A program made the position numbers and the translations under genes. Shown here one piece after another: positions 46,601-58,300 of a stretch of DNA of 64,000 nt (position 1 is the first letter of the stretch; every line of letters begins with the position of its first letter). Source of the DNA: Ditylenchus dipsaci (Eukaryota; Nematoda; Chromadorea; Rhabditida; Anguinidae); NCBI GenBank assembly GCA_004194705.1, contig SADC01000126.1, forward strand, positions 62,001 to 126,000, written 5' to 3'. The notes beneath the pieces were generated by a model, which ran no database searches, was not told where the DNA came from, and was given only the letters and a program-made list of their open reading frames with translations.

Positions 46601-49600
46601 GAACAGCTCTGGTCATTGGATGGACTGCATTCCTCTGCAAATACATCAAGTGTATTGTTTTCTCTACTATTTTCAGGGCCAAAAAGTGTAAAATTATGTC
46701 TAACTAACCAGCATGCACACAACTGTGGACACCATCCCCCTCATAGCCAGGCAGGCATTGGCAATTGTACTGGTCAGTAGATTCAACATGTACACAATGC
46801 GCTGAAGGGTGGCAGTTGGACTGGTCTTGGCACTGTTCTAGGGGTTGAACCACTGGTTGCACAATACTACCTCCACCGGCTACACAGGTCCTGCCATCTC
46901 CGAAATATCCTTCATTGCATTGGCAGATGGGTTGAGTGCCATTGGCCACACATATGGCTTGACTGTGACATCCTAGTTTGGATTCACAACTGCTGTCTGA
47001 CGGCGCAACTGTATTTTTCAATTTTTCGTACCATTTCGTAAAATTTTTAAAAAATCAAAAAACTAACCACTTATTTCCTGAGAACACTTGACTCCATCTC
47101 CTGTGTATGAAGGTAGACATTCGCACCTGTAGTAGTTGACTTGAGCATTGTAGACACATCTGGCATTAGCCGCACACTCCCGGTCTCCTCGGCAGATAGT
47201 TCCTGGAATTTGTTTAAAATATTAAGGGTCTTGAGAATTCTTAAAAGTAAAGCAAACCAATGCTGACAGAGGGACTATGTTCATACGAATCTCGGTTCCT
47301 CTGCGCCGTACTGCTTACACACCTCATTCCATTGCAGTGTAACCAATTTTGCACACGCAGTTTTTCTATAAAATAAAATTCTGCTGGTAACTGGCCATAT
47401 TCGAGTTCTATTGCCCCTCCTTGTGATACACAGTTCATCCATTTTAGCTTTCTATATGGTTATTGAAATGGAGGGGGACTTCAGAGGGTTACGGGTGCTC
47501 AAAACTTCTGAGTCAGAAGTTATTGAGTATGCGCCGGAATTTTTTTAAAAAGAACATGTTACATATAGAACTTTAGACCATAAGGTACAAAAAACTTTTG
47601 TACTCTTTTTATGCTAATTTTTCGACTTTAGCCAGGGTTCTCATCTGTACTTTATTTGAAGATTTGTACTTTATTTGGCACCTTGATCTTTAGAAATTTT
47701 GAGATTTCACGTCAAAATGTTTATTTTCGATACTTGAAACCAGTGTTGCAAATCTCAGAATTTCGGCAGCGGCACCTATTAACGGCACCGACCTGAAAAT
47801 TTCGGCATCGTCACCAGCTCACGGCACCGGTGCCGCTCCTGTGCCACTTACAACACTGCTTGAAACTCAGTAACCACTGGATAAAAATGGCATTTTTCGA
47901 CGAGAAATGACCAAATATATTTTGTTTGCAAAATGTACATTATTTAGAAATTTTGAGATGAGAACCCTGACTTGAACCATAAAGTTACTTACAGTAGACT
48001 CATCATTTCAATACAGTCAGCATTAGTATCACAAGTATATTCTCCACAAGCTTGTTGAGGTTTGTGGGGAGTGTCTACAGGCTGGATGATAGTCTCTTCT
48101 AAACACACCAGTCAATTGTATTAGCTATCTTCGTGTGCTTACCTGGAGGTCCGCAGTGTTTGACCCCATCGCCCACATACCAACCCCTGCACTTGCACTG
48201 TCCAGCAACACACTCACCCCACTGATGGCACTCATGATGCCCACTGCAGCCGGCCTGATGGCCTGGCAAAGAAGGTGAGGTGTGTTTGCTGCTCACACAC
48301 CGGAACCCAGCCTCTAAACTGGTGTCTCTCTCGAAGTGGTAGCCATCTTGACACTCACAACTGTAGGTGGACTGCCTGACTCTACAAACCATGTTTGGTT
48401 GAGTGCAGTAGTGGGCACCCAGGGCGCAAGGGTCGTTCTGCAACTGATAGAGATTATTAAATTAGCAAGAAATCACAGTAAGCTACAGGGTTGTCCACAA
48501 TATTTGTGTATGGTCCACCTGCATGGCTTATAGCATTTCCATTGATAGGGGCGCCTGGCGCTGGGGCTTGACCTGGACCGGCTAAGGCTTGGGAGGCAAA
48601 CCTAACCACTCCTTCGTCTGCATTAAATTGAGCCGAAATTCGCTCAAACCGAACCACTTGTTCGTTAGCACTGGACATTGTCTGAAGTTTCGACTGATAA
48701 AAGAGCAATACAGTCGAAGCTGAATCAGTCGACACCCCTCAAGTTCATTCGCCTAGGGTTTGACACTTTTTTACCTTCATTCGAAAATCTATTGCCATTT
48801 TTCTTTGGTTGGTCTGGTCAGAAACATATCAACGACTCCGATTTCGCCGATCGTTTTTCCAAAACTTTTTCATGTTGCCATAAAGACTCCCGATTAGCCG
48901 ACACCTGCTTTTATTGGGGTGTCGGCTTACCGAGAGCGCGGGTCTTTATGGCAACATGAAAGAATTTGAGAAAACGATCGGCGAAATCGGAATCCTTGCG
49001 ATTTTTTCGACTAGACCAACCAAAGACAACTGGCAATAGATTTTAAAATCAAGGTCAGAAAGTGTCGAACCATAGACTGGAATGAACATGAGGGTGTCGC
49101 CTTATCCGGATTCAAATATACAATTTTTCTCATATTTTTTCGATGATGTTTATACCATATTGAGAATTTAATTTTAAATCGGTTTTCGCAAGAAATTTTT
49201 TTTGGGGAACCGAAGTCACATTTAGGTCAAAAAATGTTTGGATTACTTTGGTCACCCTTCAGATAATTTTGCCAAAAAAGTTATTTTTGCAAAAATGCTC
49301 AAAACATGGTAAAAATCATTAGGTCATTATGAGAAAAAATAAAATTGCTTGCTACCCCTGCGGTTTTGGCTAAACTTGAGACAGAAAAAACTTTTGCCTA
49401 AAAATATCGTAATCTTTGTTATTTTTTTTGACTAAACAGAATCGGCTTTTTTAGCCAACTACTTCAAATTATAAATTAATAAAAGACCTTTGGAGAGCAC
49501 TCCTTGTAGTGGATCTGCTGGTCGGTGGTCACTCGGTATTGCTTCTCTTCTGACCTTCTTCTTGGATAGTGATTTGTCTTTCGCTGTAAGCTCTAATTAC

Positions 49601-52495
49601 ACCTAAACCACCAATATAATGCCATTACACCAATATATGACCCATTAGAATAACTAACCTGATCTCTCTCGCTTGTAAGTTTCCTGGAAGGATGGAAAAG
49701 TAATGGTATTCCTGCTGTTAGGTGCCAATTCAGGTAGTGTGCCGCTCACAAACATATTCACAGCAAAAGAGTCTCTGAACTCTCGATCTGTGAACTGCTG
49801 TTTGATGGCGATGGCATAACGGTCGCCCAGATGTATGTTGACTGTTCGGTTGAATGAACCACCTGAAAACTGGTGATAAGTTTTAAAAAGCTGCGAAATT
49901 TATGAGAAACCTGTTAACTGGAATCCATTGAAGACATTAGGAGTTAGAGATGAATCCTTGGCAAACAGCCAGCCCATGCCATTTCCAATTGCATCCAGCA
50001 GTGCCAAACTGTGACCCACATCCTGGAGAATAGCAATAAATAATACGTTTATACTTGATTAGTCAAAGAATACCTTGGGGATACGTGCCAGTGCTGTGTG
50101 CTGTTGACCGTCCTGCACTTGAATATAAGCAAATAGATCTGTTTTTTCTATGGCTTTGCCGTTGATCACGGCCTCAAATACTCCATTAATTCGTTGAGGT
50201 CCATCTAAAACCGTTATTTTAGAAAATATTATTTTCATTGACATGTCAGTGAGTAAAAAGTAAACGTGTGTCTCGAATTTGATTCGTGGACTGAGCTAGA
50301 TGATGGACTGAACGATGGACTGAGCTAGCGAGGAGCCATTCACTGAGCTACTGAGGTGATTAGTCCTTGACTTTTAATTAGTTATTCCTGAGGTGGCGCA
50401 AAATACTATAAAATTTTCGGAAACCAATAAAAAGAATGATTTTTAAAAAAGTCCTTGTTTTCTCTTTTATGCGATGTATTGCAGAATGTGAATGCATCTG
50501 GTTTTCATCTTGAAATCTTACCTTTAGGCAGACATTCCAGTCCATTTCCATAGTGATCAGGCCTACATTCACAGCAATAGCCAGCAGGAGTATTGTCAGC
50601 TTGGCCAAAGTGGATGCAGTCAGCCTTGGCATGGCACTGGCCATGGCTTTGGGGTTGCAACTTAGGTCTACATTTCTAGAAGAGGCGGGAGGAGCGACAG
50701 GAGCTGGTTGCTCTGCAGCTGGAAGCTCCACTCTGGCTCCTTCTTCCACTACTCTGCCTCCTTCTTCTACTATAGGGGACACTTCATTTCCTTGAGGCTC
50801 TACAGGTGGTTGACCCTCATCTACCATCGGTTCAGTAACTGAAATCGAATTTAGGCTAAATTAACTTATGCAATAACTAACCACTGGGCGAGTGATTGGG
50901 CGAAACCTTGGAGTAGGAGGGGCTGTTGCCCATATTTTCCGACACCATACTTGAACAAATGCAGAGTGAACAGTCTCTATCATCAGTGACCACGTTGCAA
51001 TGCGCAGGGCAGTGGTCCCTGAATGGATCAGAAGGGCAGTCAGCTGAATCCGATATTGGTTAAAAAGAAACATGAGGTCGATAAAGCTGACTTATAGGTT
51101 CATCAGGATCGTATTCACCCTCAGCATCCTGGTATATATACTCCTCTTCAGCATTAAGACTGGCCACTCCATTGTGTCTTGGGTCTTGCGGATGGCTGCC
51201 TGAGATGCGGTACAGGAACAAGCCTGGCTCCAGAAAGTTTGTAATTCTACAACCACGCGTAGGTTATAAATTATACTAGTTTGAGCCCCAAAGCCTTACT
51301 TAGTCAGATCAGTAACCGCCCTAGTGCCAGAATTGACCAGTTTTTCAGTGCGTCCATCCGCTGAGAAGAAGCCAGCTTGGGCATATTTTTGGGGTTGCTG
51401 ATTCACTGGACTAGCTGCTGCCCAACCAATCTTGTGGTAGACGAAAACGGCATAAGAATTTTTCGTGTCCGTCGCCATAGCTAACTGAAAAAACAATGAA
51501 TATAAGTTAAAAATTGCAGGTGTGGCTAACCTGGTAAGTGTTGTTGGCACTCGAGGAGCCCTGTTGCTGCACATTCTCCCAGGTTATCAGCACTACTGAC
51601 TCAGCCTCAAATGTGTTGGCATCGATGAAGAAGGCTCTGCGTATCTTAGCCGACACTTCTCTGCTCAGCGGACTGCCTCCTTGGTTGTTTCTAAGTTAAT
51701 TAATAGCAATTGAAACTTTAGTTTGGAAAAATTGGCTAGAATACCTGTAGAACACAGATCCAGAGGTGCTTGGAGCATAAAACACAGCGATGATATCCTT
51801 TTTCTCGGCATCTAACTCTTGGCCAGGTACTGCAAATTCTAATTTTAAAGCAAGGTTATGTAATACACGTTCACTAACCATTAGTAATGGGTGCAGAGAA
51901 GCTTATAGCCCCATTCTCCGAGATGAACAGTTCAGTATGCTGGCGCTCAAAAAGATGAATGGCTGCGGTAGGGTGGTTGCTGCTGAAGCTGGCGCATTTC
52001 CAGAAGCTGACAGAGAAAGCTGCTGAAAAACGCGAGATTTAAGCTATATCAGAACTCTCAAATATGGGTCGAGGTTAAAGTTTGAAAAAACTGGTATACT
52101 TGCGGAGGTAGCGTGTGTCTGTCCCGTTTTGAAACAGACTCAAAATGACTCAGAATGACCAGCAATTATTTTGAGTCAGTATGAGGCTTGTCGTCTAGCT
52201 GTAGAAATATAAGAGAAAACCCTTGATATTTCTACATTTATATCATTTATTACCAAGCCAAAAACGGTCGATCGACGGAAGAAACAGGCCCACACCTCCC
52301 AAACTCAGAAATTCAAAAAACTTCATTTTGAGCAGTATTACACGAAGAAAGGTCACTTTGTAGTGTAGACAAAACACTCACCTGATCGCCTTCGCTAATA
52401 CCATAGGGCAGTAGTACAGCAGCAGTATCAACTAATTTAGCCAAATAGCACAGGAATATGAGCATATGGCTCCATTCCAACAACCTTGGTATCAT
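43671..52495 (-). CDS. NID: Nidogen (entactin), basement-membrane linker
   Basis: Secreted glycoprotein linking laminin and collagen IV. 25 exons run from ATG 52495 to TGA 43673-43671; examples: 52495-52382, 52022-51879, 51838-51745, 51690-51531, 51484-51300, 51246-51092, 51043-50882, 50838-50522, 50204-50074, 50022-49911, 49862-49659, 49602-49498, 48681-48519. Order: signal peptide (MLIFLCYLAKL); NIDO domain (exons 2-6, DIIAVFYAPSTSGSVFYR, ITWENV); Cys cluster (DCPSDPFRDHCPAHC); acidic Pro-rich linker; EGF (QCHAKADCIHF); G2 beta-barrel (PQRINGVFEAVINGKAI to QYRVTTDQQIHYKEC); about nine EGF modules (exons 14-20); LDLR YWTD propeller (exons 21-24: IYWSDIS, LYYVDS, LYYSDWHRENP, FYWTDWNEYG); final EGF (NNNGGCPHFC). 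No thyroglobulin domain seen. At least five single-base breaks in homopolymer runs. Confidence 0.92.
44612..45090. mobile_element. TIR element in nidogen intron 21
   Basis: AGGCACATTCACAATGAGGAG, then GCTGTTTGCGGATGCTAAAC at the left, and GTTTTAGCATCCGCAAACAGC ... CCTCATTGTGTATGCGCCT at the right. Inside, 44802-44855 is a hairpin with AAGACTCCGCCCAAG / CTTGGGCGGAGTCTT. Confidence 0.65.
45960..46160. mobile_element. Degraded palindromic MITE in nidogen intron 19
   Basis: CAAACATGTTTTACGAAC, GCCTGTCTAACTTACGCTTG and CCTAAGGCTTCGCCTAAG resemble the CCTTGGTCCC family interior. Ends not preserved. The rest of the intron holds degenerate ACTGGATACA words. Confidence 0.4.
47642..47969. mobile_element. 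hAT-type element (CAGGGTTCTCATC ends) in nidogen intron 15
   Basis: CAGGGTTCTCATCTGTACTT at the left and GAGATGAGAACCCTG at the right; a relative of 17971-18193. It is interrupted by the element at 47741-47858. Target duplication only partly matching. Confidence 0.7.
47741..47858. mobile_element. hAT-type foldback nested in another hAT element, word GGCACCGG
   Basis: CAGTGTTGCAAATCTCAG to CACTTACAACACTG, with exact 8-bp duplication CTTGAAAC (47733-47740, 47859-47866). The interior iterates ACGGCACCGG. Same family as 60940-61079. Confidence 0.87.
48712..49125. mobile_element. pogo-like foldback in nidogen intron 12
   Basis: TACAGTCGAAGCTGAATCAG and GTCGACACCCCTC at the left. Both arms carry the AGGGTTTGACACTTTTTTACC core and the AACGATCGGCGAAATCGGA block. 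The centre near 48900 has an inverted GTGTCGGCTAA. Confidence 0.65.
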
Positions 52496-52529
52496 CCTCA
52501 ATCAGAAAGGAGGAGACGAACTAAAATAA

Positions 52530-53020
52530 CTAAAAGATGGCCAAAAAATATTATCTTTCAATAGTAGTATTCAACAACAACAAGTAATGGATGAAGTCTT
52601 GGCATTTGGGTGGTGTGCCTTTTCTACAATATTATTGCTATCTTTAATGTATTAAGAGAGGAACTGTTCGATTGCGTTGAGGAGGAGTTAATTTATGCAC
52701 TGACCTTTACGCTCATCTAGGGTACTCTCTTTTCAATAGGGGCAGCAGGCAACGCTTCTCCTCCTTATCTACTTCCATTTGCATAAATATGTTCACTTAT
52801 AAGGAACAAGGGATTGAACAGCAAAACAAATGATAAAATTGTGGGACTGTGACATTAAGTATTAATCAAGACTAAAAAGTATGGCAGGCTTTGACAGTAT
52901 TCAATAATTGGAAGTTAGAATTAGTGTAACTAACTCAAGTCGCCTTACTGTTGCTAACAAAATGGCTTGTTTTCATGAAGTTGTAAGGCTTTAAAACCCA
53001 CTTATCTTGTATTGGCAATT
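52530..53020. other. Upstream region of nidogen; no gene recognised
   Basis: AT-rich; no TATA box confidently assigned. Confidence 0.35.
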
Positions 53021-53029
53021 TGCAGCCTA

Positions 53030-53575
53030 ATATAGTCAACTTTCCCGACAACATACACCCAAAAGTTCGTTCCCGCCTAGCGTCCGACACTTTTTTACCT
53101 TAATTTTTGAATTCTTTTTCCGAACCTGATTCGTCCGTCTAGTCGTAAATAACGCAAGCATTCCGATTGTGCCGATGGTTTTCGCAAAAGACAATAACAT
53201 TGGCATTTTAAAGCGGAACTCTCCTATAATTTTTGGGTGTATGTTATAAGAAGAGATCCTCTCTAAATGCCAATGTCATTGTCTTTGCAAAAACGATCTG
53301 CAAGGTTCACAACTTTGCCGATCGTTTTTGCAAAAGACAATGACATTGGCATTTTAGAGAGGATCTCTTCTATAACGTACACCCAAAATTATAGGGAGAG
53401 TTCCGCTTTAAAATGCCAATGTTATTGTCTTTTGCGAAAACCATCGGCAAAATTGGGATCCTTGCAATATTTTCAACCAGACGGACAAATCAAGTTCGGA
53501 AAAGACTTTAAAAGTTGAGGTAAAAAGTGTGGGAGCTTAGGCGAAAACGAATTTTATGGTCGACTGTAAAATCGA
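53030..53575. mobile_element. pogo-like element with nested palindromes
   Basis: Core TTCGTTCCCGCCTAGCGTCC with GACACTTTT at 53063 and its complement near 53525. Between them GAGATCCTCTCTAAATGCC, then AATGTCATTGTCTTT and its complement form one palindrome (53243-53380), and AAAGACAATAACATTGGCAT, then TTTAAAGCGGAACTCTCC and complement form an outer one (53187-53445). Confidence 0.65.
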
Positions 53576-54220
53576 AATTGTAGAATTCGCATCACAAGAC
53601 CAAGGTTATATATCATCCTTGAGCAGTTTTGCAAGTGGTGCTAAAGTTTAGGGGACGGGGTTTAGAATTTATTTCTTTGAAGCAGTTCAACTCCTTGAAC
53701 AAATATGGTCTTTTGAACAGAAATATTTGATAATAGTTGAGTTTCATAAGAATTGTCGTCCACTATCAGCGAAAAATCAAAACATTTTGCAAAGCTAGCA
53801 ATTTTTGGCTATAATTCACTGCAAGCGTTGAGAGCCAGAAAAAAGATAAGGAAGTTGATTAAAGAGCAGTGAACCTGATTTAATCTACCTGGTGTTCTCC
53901 ACTCTGTCTTTTGTCCATTATTTTAAGTGGCTCACAGAAAGAAGTAAACTTTAAAAAACAACTAACATTTTAAATGCCTTGAAATGTGTAAAATTCAGGA
54001 AGAGGCATCACACACAAGTTTTTTCTACGGCTAAAATATTTGGTAATCTATTTGTACAAAAAACCAAATCGCCTAATACGGAGTACTTGCATCCCCAATA
54101 CATCGAAAGGGGACCAAAGCCGAAAAAACTTGACGGGTAGGGTATAAATAAAGTTTTATAGAGCGAATTTAGCCAAATTTATACCGTGTTCTAAAAAGAA
54201 TTAGGTTTTAGTCAATAAAG
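53576..54220. other. Intergenic; no gene recognised
   Basis: AT-rich; nothing assigned. Confidence 0.35.
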
Positions 54221-54406
54221 TGACTTTTTGCCTTGGACCCTCTGTTGATTGGGCGGAGATGGGAGGAAAGGGTTTTGTCTGCGTGACGCAATCGAGTGGG
54301 GTGTGCGGGCACAAAGGCATGAATACAATTTTATATTTTTAAATTTTGAGCAGCACTGCTTGTCTGTTTTATACTCCATATTGTTCAGGACCTGTGCTGT
54401 GCATGG

Positions 54407-54673
54407 GCTAGGATACATTTGGCAAAAACGAAACTTGGCAAAAACAAAATTTGGCAAAAGGAAATTTGACAAAACGAAAGTTGGAGAAAAAATTGCCTTG
54501 GTCCCCAGTTGTCTGAATTTCAGACATTTTCATTCGATTTTAAGACATTTTTGGTCAACAGGGGACCAAGTCGATTTTTGCCAACTTTCGTTTTACCTTT
54601 TTCGATTTTGCCAAGTCTAGTTTTGACAAAACCTACGTTTGCCAATTTTGTTTTTGCCAAATGTATTCTAGCC
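54407..54673. mobile_element. Foldback element, word TTGGCAAAAACGAAA, with inner palindromic MITE
   Basis: GGCTAGGATACATTTGGCAA at the left and TTGCCAAATGTATTCTAGCC at the right. The arms iterate TTGGCAAAAACNAAA and complement. The centre carries a CCTTGGTCCCC / GGGGACCAAG palindromic element (54495-54572). Confidence 0.65.
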
Positions 54674-55195
54674 TGCTCTTGGCTCCTTGCTTTAAAATTT
54701 TTTCTCCTGCTCGTACTCTTGGCTTTTGGTCTAAAAGATGTCGCTCCTGTTCTCGTTCTTGGCTCTCAGCTTCAAAATGTTTGCTCCCGCTCTTGGCTCT
54801 TAACCTCGAAATTTCAGCTCCTGCTCTTGCTCTTGCCTCTTATATTAATTATTTTTTGCTCTAGACTTCTGTGATTTTTGCTATTGGCTCTTAGCTGAAT
54901 AGGCACGCTGAATCGCGTGAATAGACCAAGACAGACCTTGAGACAAAATTGGCTCAAATTTCTTGATGATTGTTTCGAATAGTCTAATAATATGTTCAAA
55001 ATAACATCGCAAAATATTTTTTTCGCTAGGAGAAATTTTTTTAAAGCACTTCCAGACAAAAAAAATCGCTCCTGCTCTTGGCTATAAAATTTTCGCTCCT
55101 GTTCGTGCTTTTGGCTCTTAGTCTCAAAATTTTGCTCTTGCTTTTGGCTCGGAGCGAAGAATCTCGGAGCCAAGAGCGGAGAATTGCCCAGCACT
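54674..55195. repeat. Foldback repeat, word GCTCTTGGCT
   Basis: Degenerate TCCTGCTCTTGGCTCTTAG words fill both sides; the right end is GAATTGCCCAGCACTG (hAT-like). The left end appears cut by the element ending at 54673. Open frames across this block are repeat artefacts. Confidence 0.6.
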
Positions 55196-55324
55196 GTTTA
55201 TGAAAAAACACTTTGCTAGCCTATTGTTTAAAAAGCATTTTATTTATTTAAAAAACGTAAAATTTCTTATTTTATACTAAAATTGCGGTGAAATTAATAC
55301 ATGTTTGATAGCTTAAAATATTTT

Positions 55325-58300
55325 CTAATGATGATTGGTTTTCACAAGATTTTTCATCTGCTCTTCATTCAGTCGAAAAGGCAACCAACCTCCTTCTTCA
55401 TGCAAATTAGTTGCTCCTAACTAAATATTAAATTATAATTCAACAAAATTTTATAAACAAGCCTATGCCGAGATTTAGATATGCAGTCTTTTTCGACTCT
55501 CTCCCTTTATGTGAAGCACAAATCCAAGAAGCGGATAATTCAAAAGAATTTTTTTTTTCACAGTCGCACATTTTCCAACTTTTCGCCACTCATTTTTTGC
55601 CTGGTCCCCACCAGTGCTGGCATTTAAAAATTTCCGTATCCGGATCTGGCTCCCGGCTTCGTTGGGGCAAATTTCTCGCTCCGGATCTGCCTCCGGCTCG
55701 GAGCCGGAGCTGAGCCAGAGCGCAACCGGAGCGGAGCGGATTGTCAGCACTGGTCCCACGTGCGTGTAATAGGTAGCCCTGATCTCTACATTTTTTATTA
55801 CAAATCTAAGTTCTGAATAATTTTGAGCAATCACCACCCATATTTTGCTCAAATTAAAGGTGATTGGAAACAGTCGAAAATTAACTATTTTAACTGTTAG
55901 CTGTTTTACCAGTTCGAATGCCTCCTATTCTCGAATATTTTTTCAGCAATCGCGCTCAGCGTAAAATCCTGCACAAAACGCCCAGTTTGGTACACACCGC
56001 TTTTCCCGTGATAAAAAATAGAACAGATTCGACAATAGGACTATTTTTTAAGCGCTGAATTTTCATTTAAAAATAGGGTTGTCAAACGTTCGAAATTTTC
56101 GAACGTTCGATTCGACGAACGTTCGAAGTTTGAAATTATTGAACGTTCGATTCGATTCGAAGTTCGAGTTTGAAAATTTTCGAACGAACGTTCGGTTCGA
56201 AGTCGAAGGTTCGAAAAAATCTCGAAGATTTCGAACATTATTCGAAATCGAACGTTCGATTCGACAACCCTATTCAAAAAGGTTAATTAAATTCACCTTC
56301 AGATATTTTGAGAATTCATCAAAATTATGAGCGTTTAGGCTTACCTTTTTATAGAATTGAATAGCCCCATCGTTCCTAAAATAAAAATCAAATCTAAAAT
56401 CCAGTTAAGAAAAAATACACCATACGAAAGCCCACAAAATCTGCACCTGCAGTTAAAACTCGTTATAAGGAAACTCTTTATAACGAATTTTCGAGGTCGG
56501 AAGTTCGTTCCCTGCTTGGGTCCGACACTTTTTAGCTCGACTTTCAAAGCTTTTCCCAGTTCTCTTTTGATACTCTTGTTCCAAATATCGCAAGGAATCC
56601 GATTTTGCCGGTCGTTTTTCGAAAATTTAAATTTTTTTCTCTAAGAAACCAAAAACTCGATATAACGTAACTCGGTTTAACGAAAATCTTGTTTTTCATC
56701 GAGTTTTTGTTTTTTTGAGAAAAAAATTGGATTTACAAAAATGATCGGCAAAATCGGAATTCTTGTAATACTTGGGACCAGACTGTCAAAACAGAAATAG
56801 CAAAAGCAATAAAAATGGGTGTAAAAAAGTGTCAAAGTCGGTAAGTTGGCCGGTCCTTGAAATTCGTCATAACGAGTTTAAACTGTAGTATTGCTTTGAA
56901 TTTTTGATTTTTCATCAAATAATAGCAAAGAAAAAAGGCTATTTAAGTAAAAGTAAAAACAATTTTTAATAATATTAAAGTTTAAATATTTTCTGTCTCG
57001 AATGAAATTTAAAATTTGACAGTAAGTTTAAAATTCAAATAGGGGTTTTACACGCAAATTAGCTATGCTGAAAACGAATTTAGTGTCGAAATTTGAAAAT
57101 TCGAAGTTTGGGTAGCAGAAACAACTTTTGCGTCCGAATTTTGTTTGAATTATTTATTTATGGCTATTTCTCTTCATTATTTTTTTAAATGAAAATCTAA
57201 AATGAGATGAAATACTATGTTCAGTTTTCATGAGCTAACCAAAAACTAAATTCGAGTGTGGGGTCTTAATGACTCACGCGGGAACTTCGCGAACTTATTT
57301 TTCACTCTTAAACTGGAGTTTAGTCTCCTTGGATAGCCAGTATGCGACTTTCAATAAAATTCGTTGAGATCTCGTGCCCATATTCCAAAAAGTTGGAATG
57401 AGAAGGCTCGTAAAGAATTAAAAAAAACCACACGGAGTTTTGTAACCAGGTCACAGGTTCGAATACTACTGGGTGCACATCCTATTTTTACCCGCTTTTA
57501 TTTAGAACTTCGGGTGTCAAAATGATCATCAGCCTCTTAGCTATCTAACAAAATTGTTAGAGCCGGAAAAAATGAAAAAATTGAATTAAAAAAGAACAAG
57601 GTGTGCAACCAATAGTATTTTAACCTGTGACTCAGAGAGTCCCTTTTGAAATTCAACAATGCCTTGGTCCCCTGTGGTTTTTCAACACTTGACTAGCCTT
57701 CTCACACCAACTTTTTGGACTATGGGGCCGAGATGTCAACAGATTTTTTTAAAGTCGCATACTGCCTATCCAATGAGACCGAGCTAGAATTTGCGAGTGA
57801 AAAGCAAGTTCGCGAGGTTTCCTTGCCAGACGACAAAAAGCTTACCAATTAAGTACAGTCCAGTTGAGTCTTTTCATGCCTTTTTCCAATGCAAAATTTA
57901 CTACAGCTTTGACTAATTGATTAGCAAGCTTGTTTCTACGAAATTTTTCCCTCACATACAAGTCCTGAAAAAGTTTAAAATTACAGAAAAACATAATAAG
58001 CAATCTTTTCTTACCTCCATATGAATCATCTAAAAAAATTAATTTTTTTCACAAATTGATGAAGTATTAATCAAAAAAAGAAATTTGCTGCAAAAATGTT
58101 TATTTCACTTTGACAAGCCCTGTACATTTAACCTAGGGCACAACAGACGTGTCATTTTTTGCGCTTCTCACTCGGAAATATTTTTGTTAATATTTTAGCG
58201 TTCTGTAGTTGTTATCACCTAATGGCAACTAGTGAAAATTTAAAACACCTGGTACAGTCTAACTCAGATATTACACACTCCTAATATGAGGCTACCTTTG

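Noticed and set aside
54249..55194. Several 80-126 codon open frames
   Set aside because: They cross TTGGCAAAAACGAAA and GCTCTTGGCT repeats and element boundaries.
56041..56330. Open frames on both strands (Phe/Arg-rich)
   Set aside because: They come from the palindromic CGAACGTTCGA words of a transposon; open on both strands for that reason.
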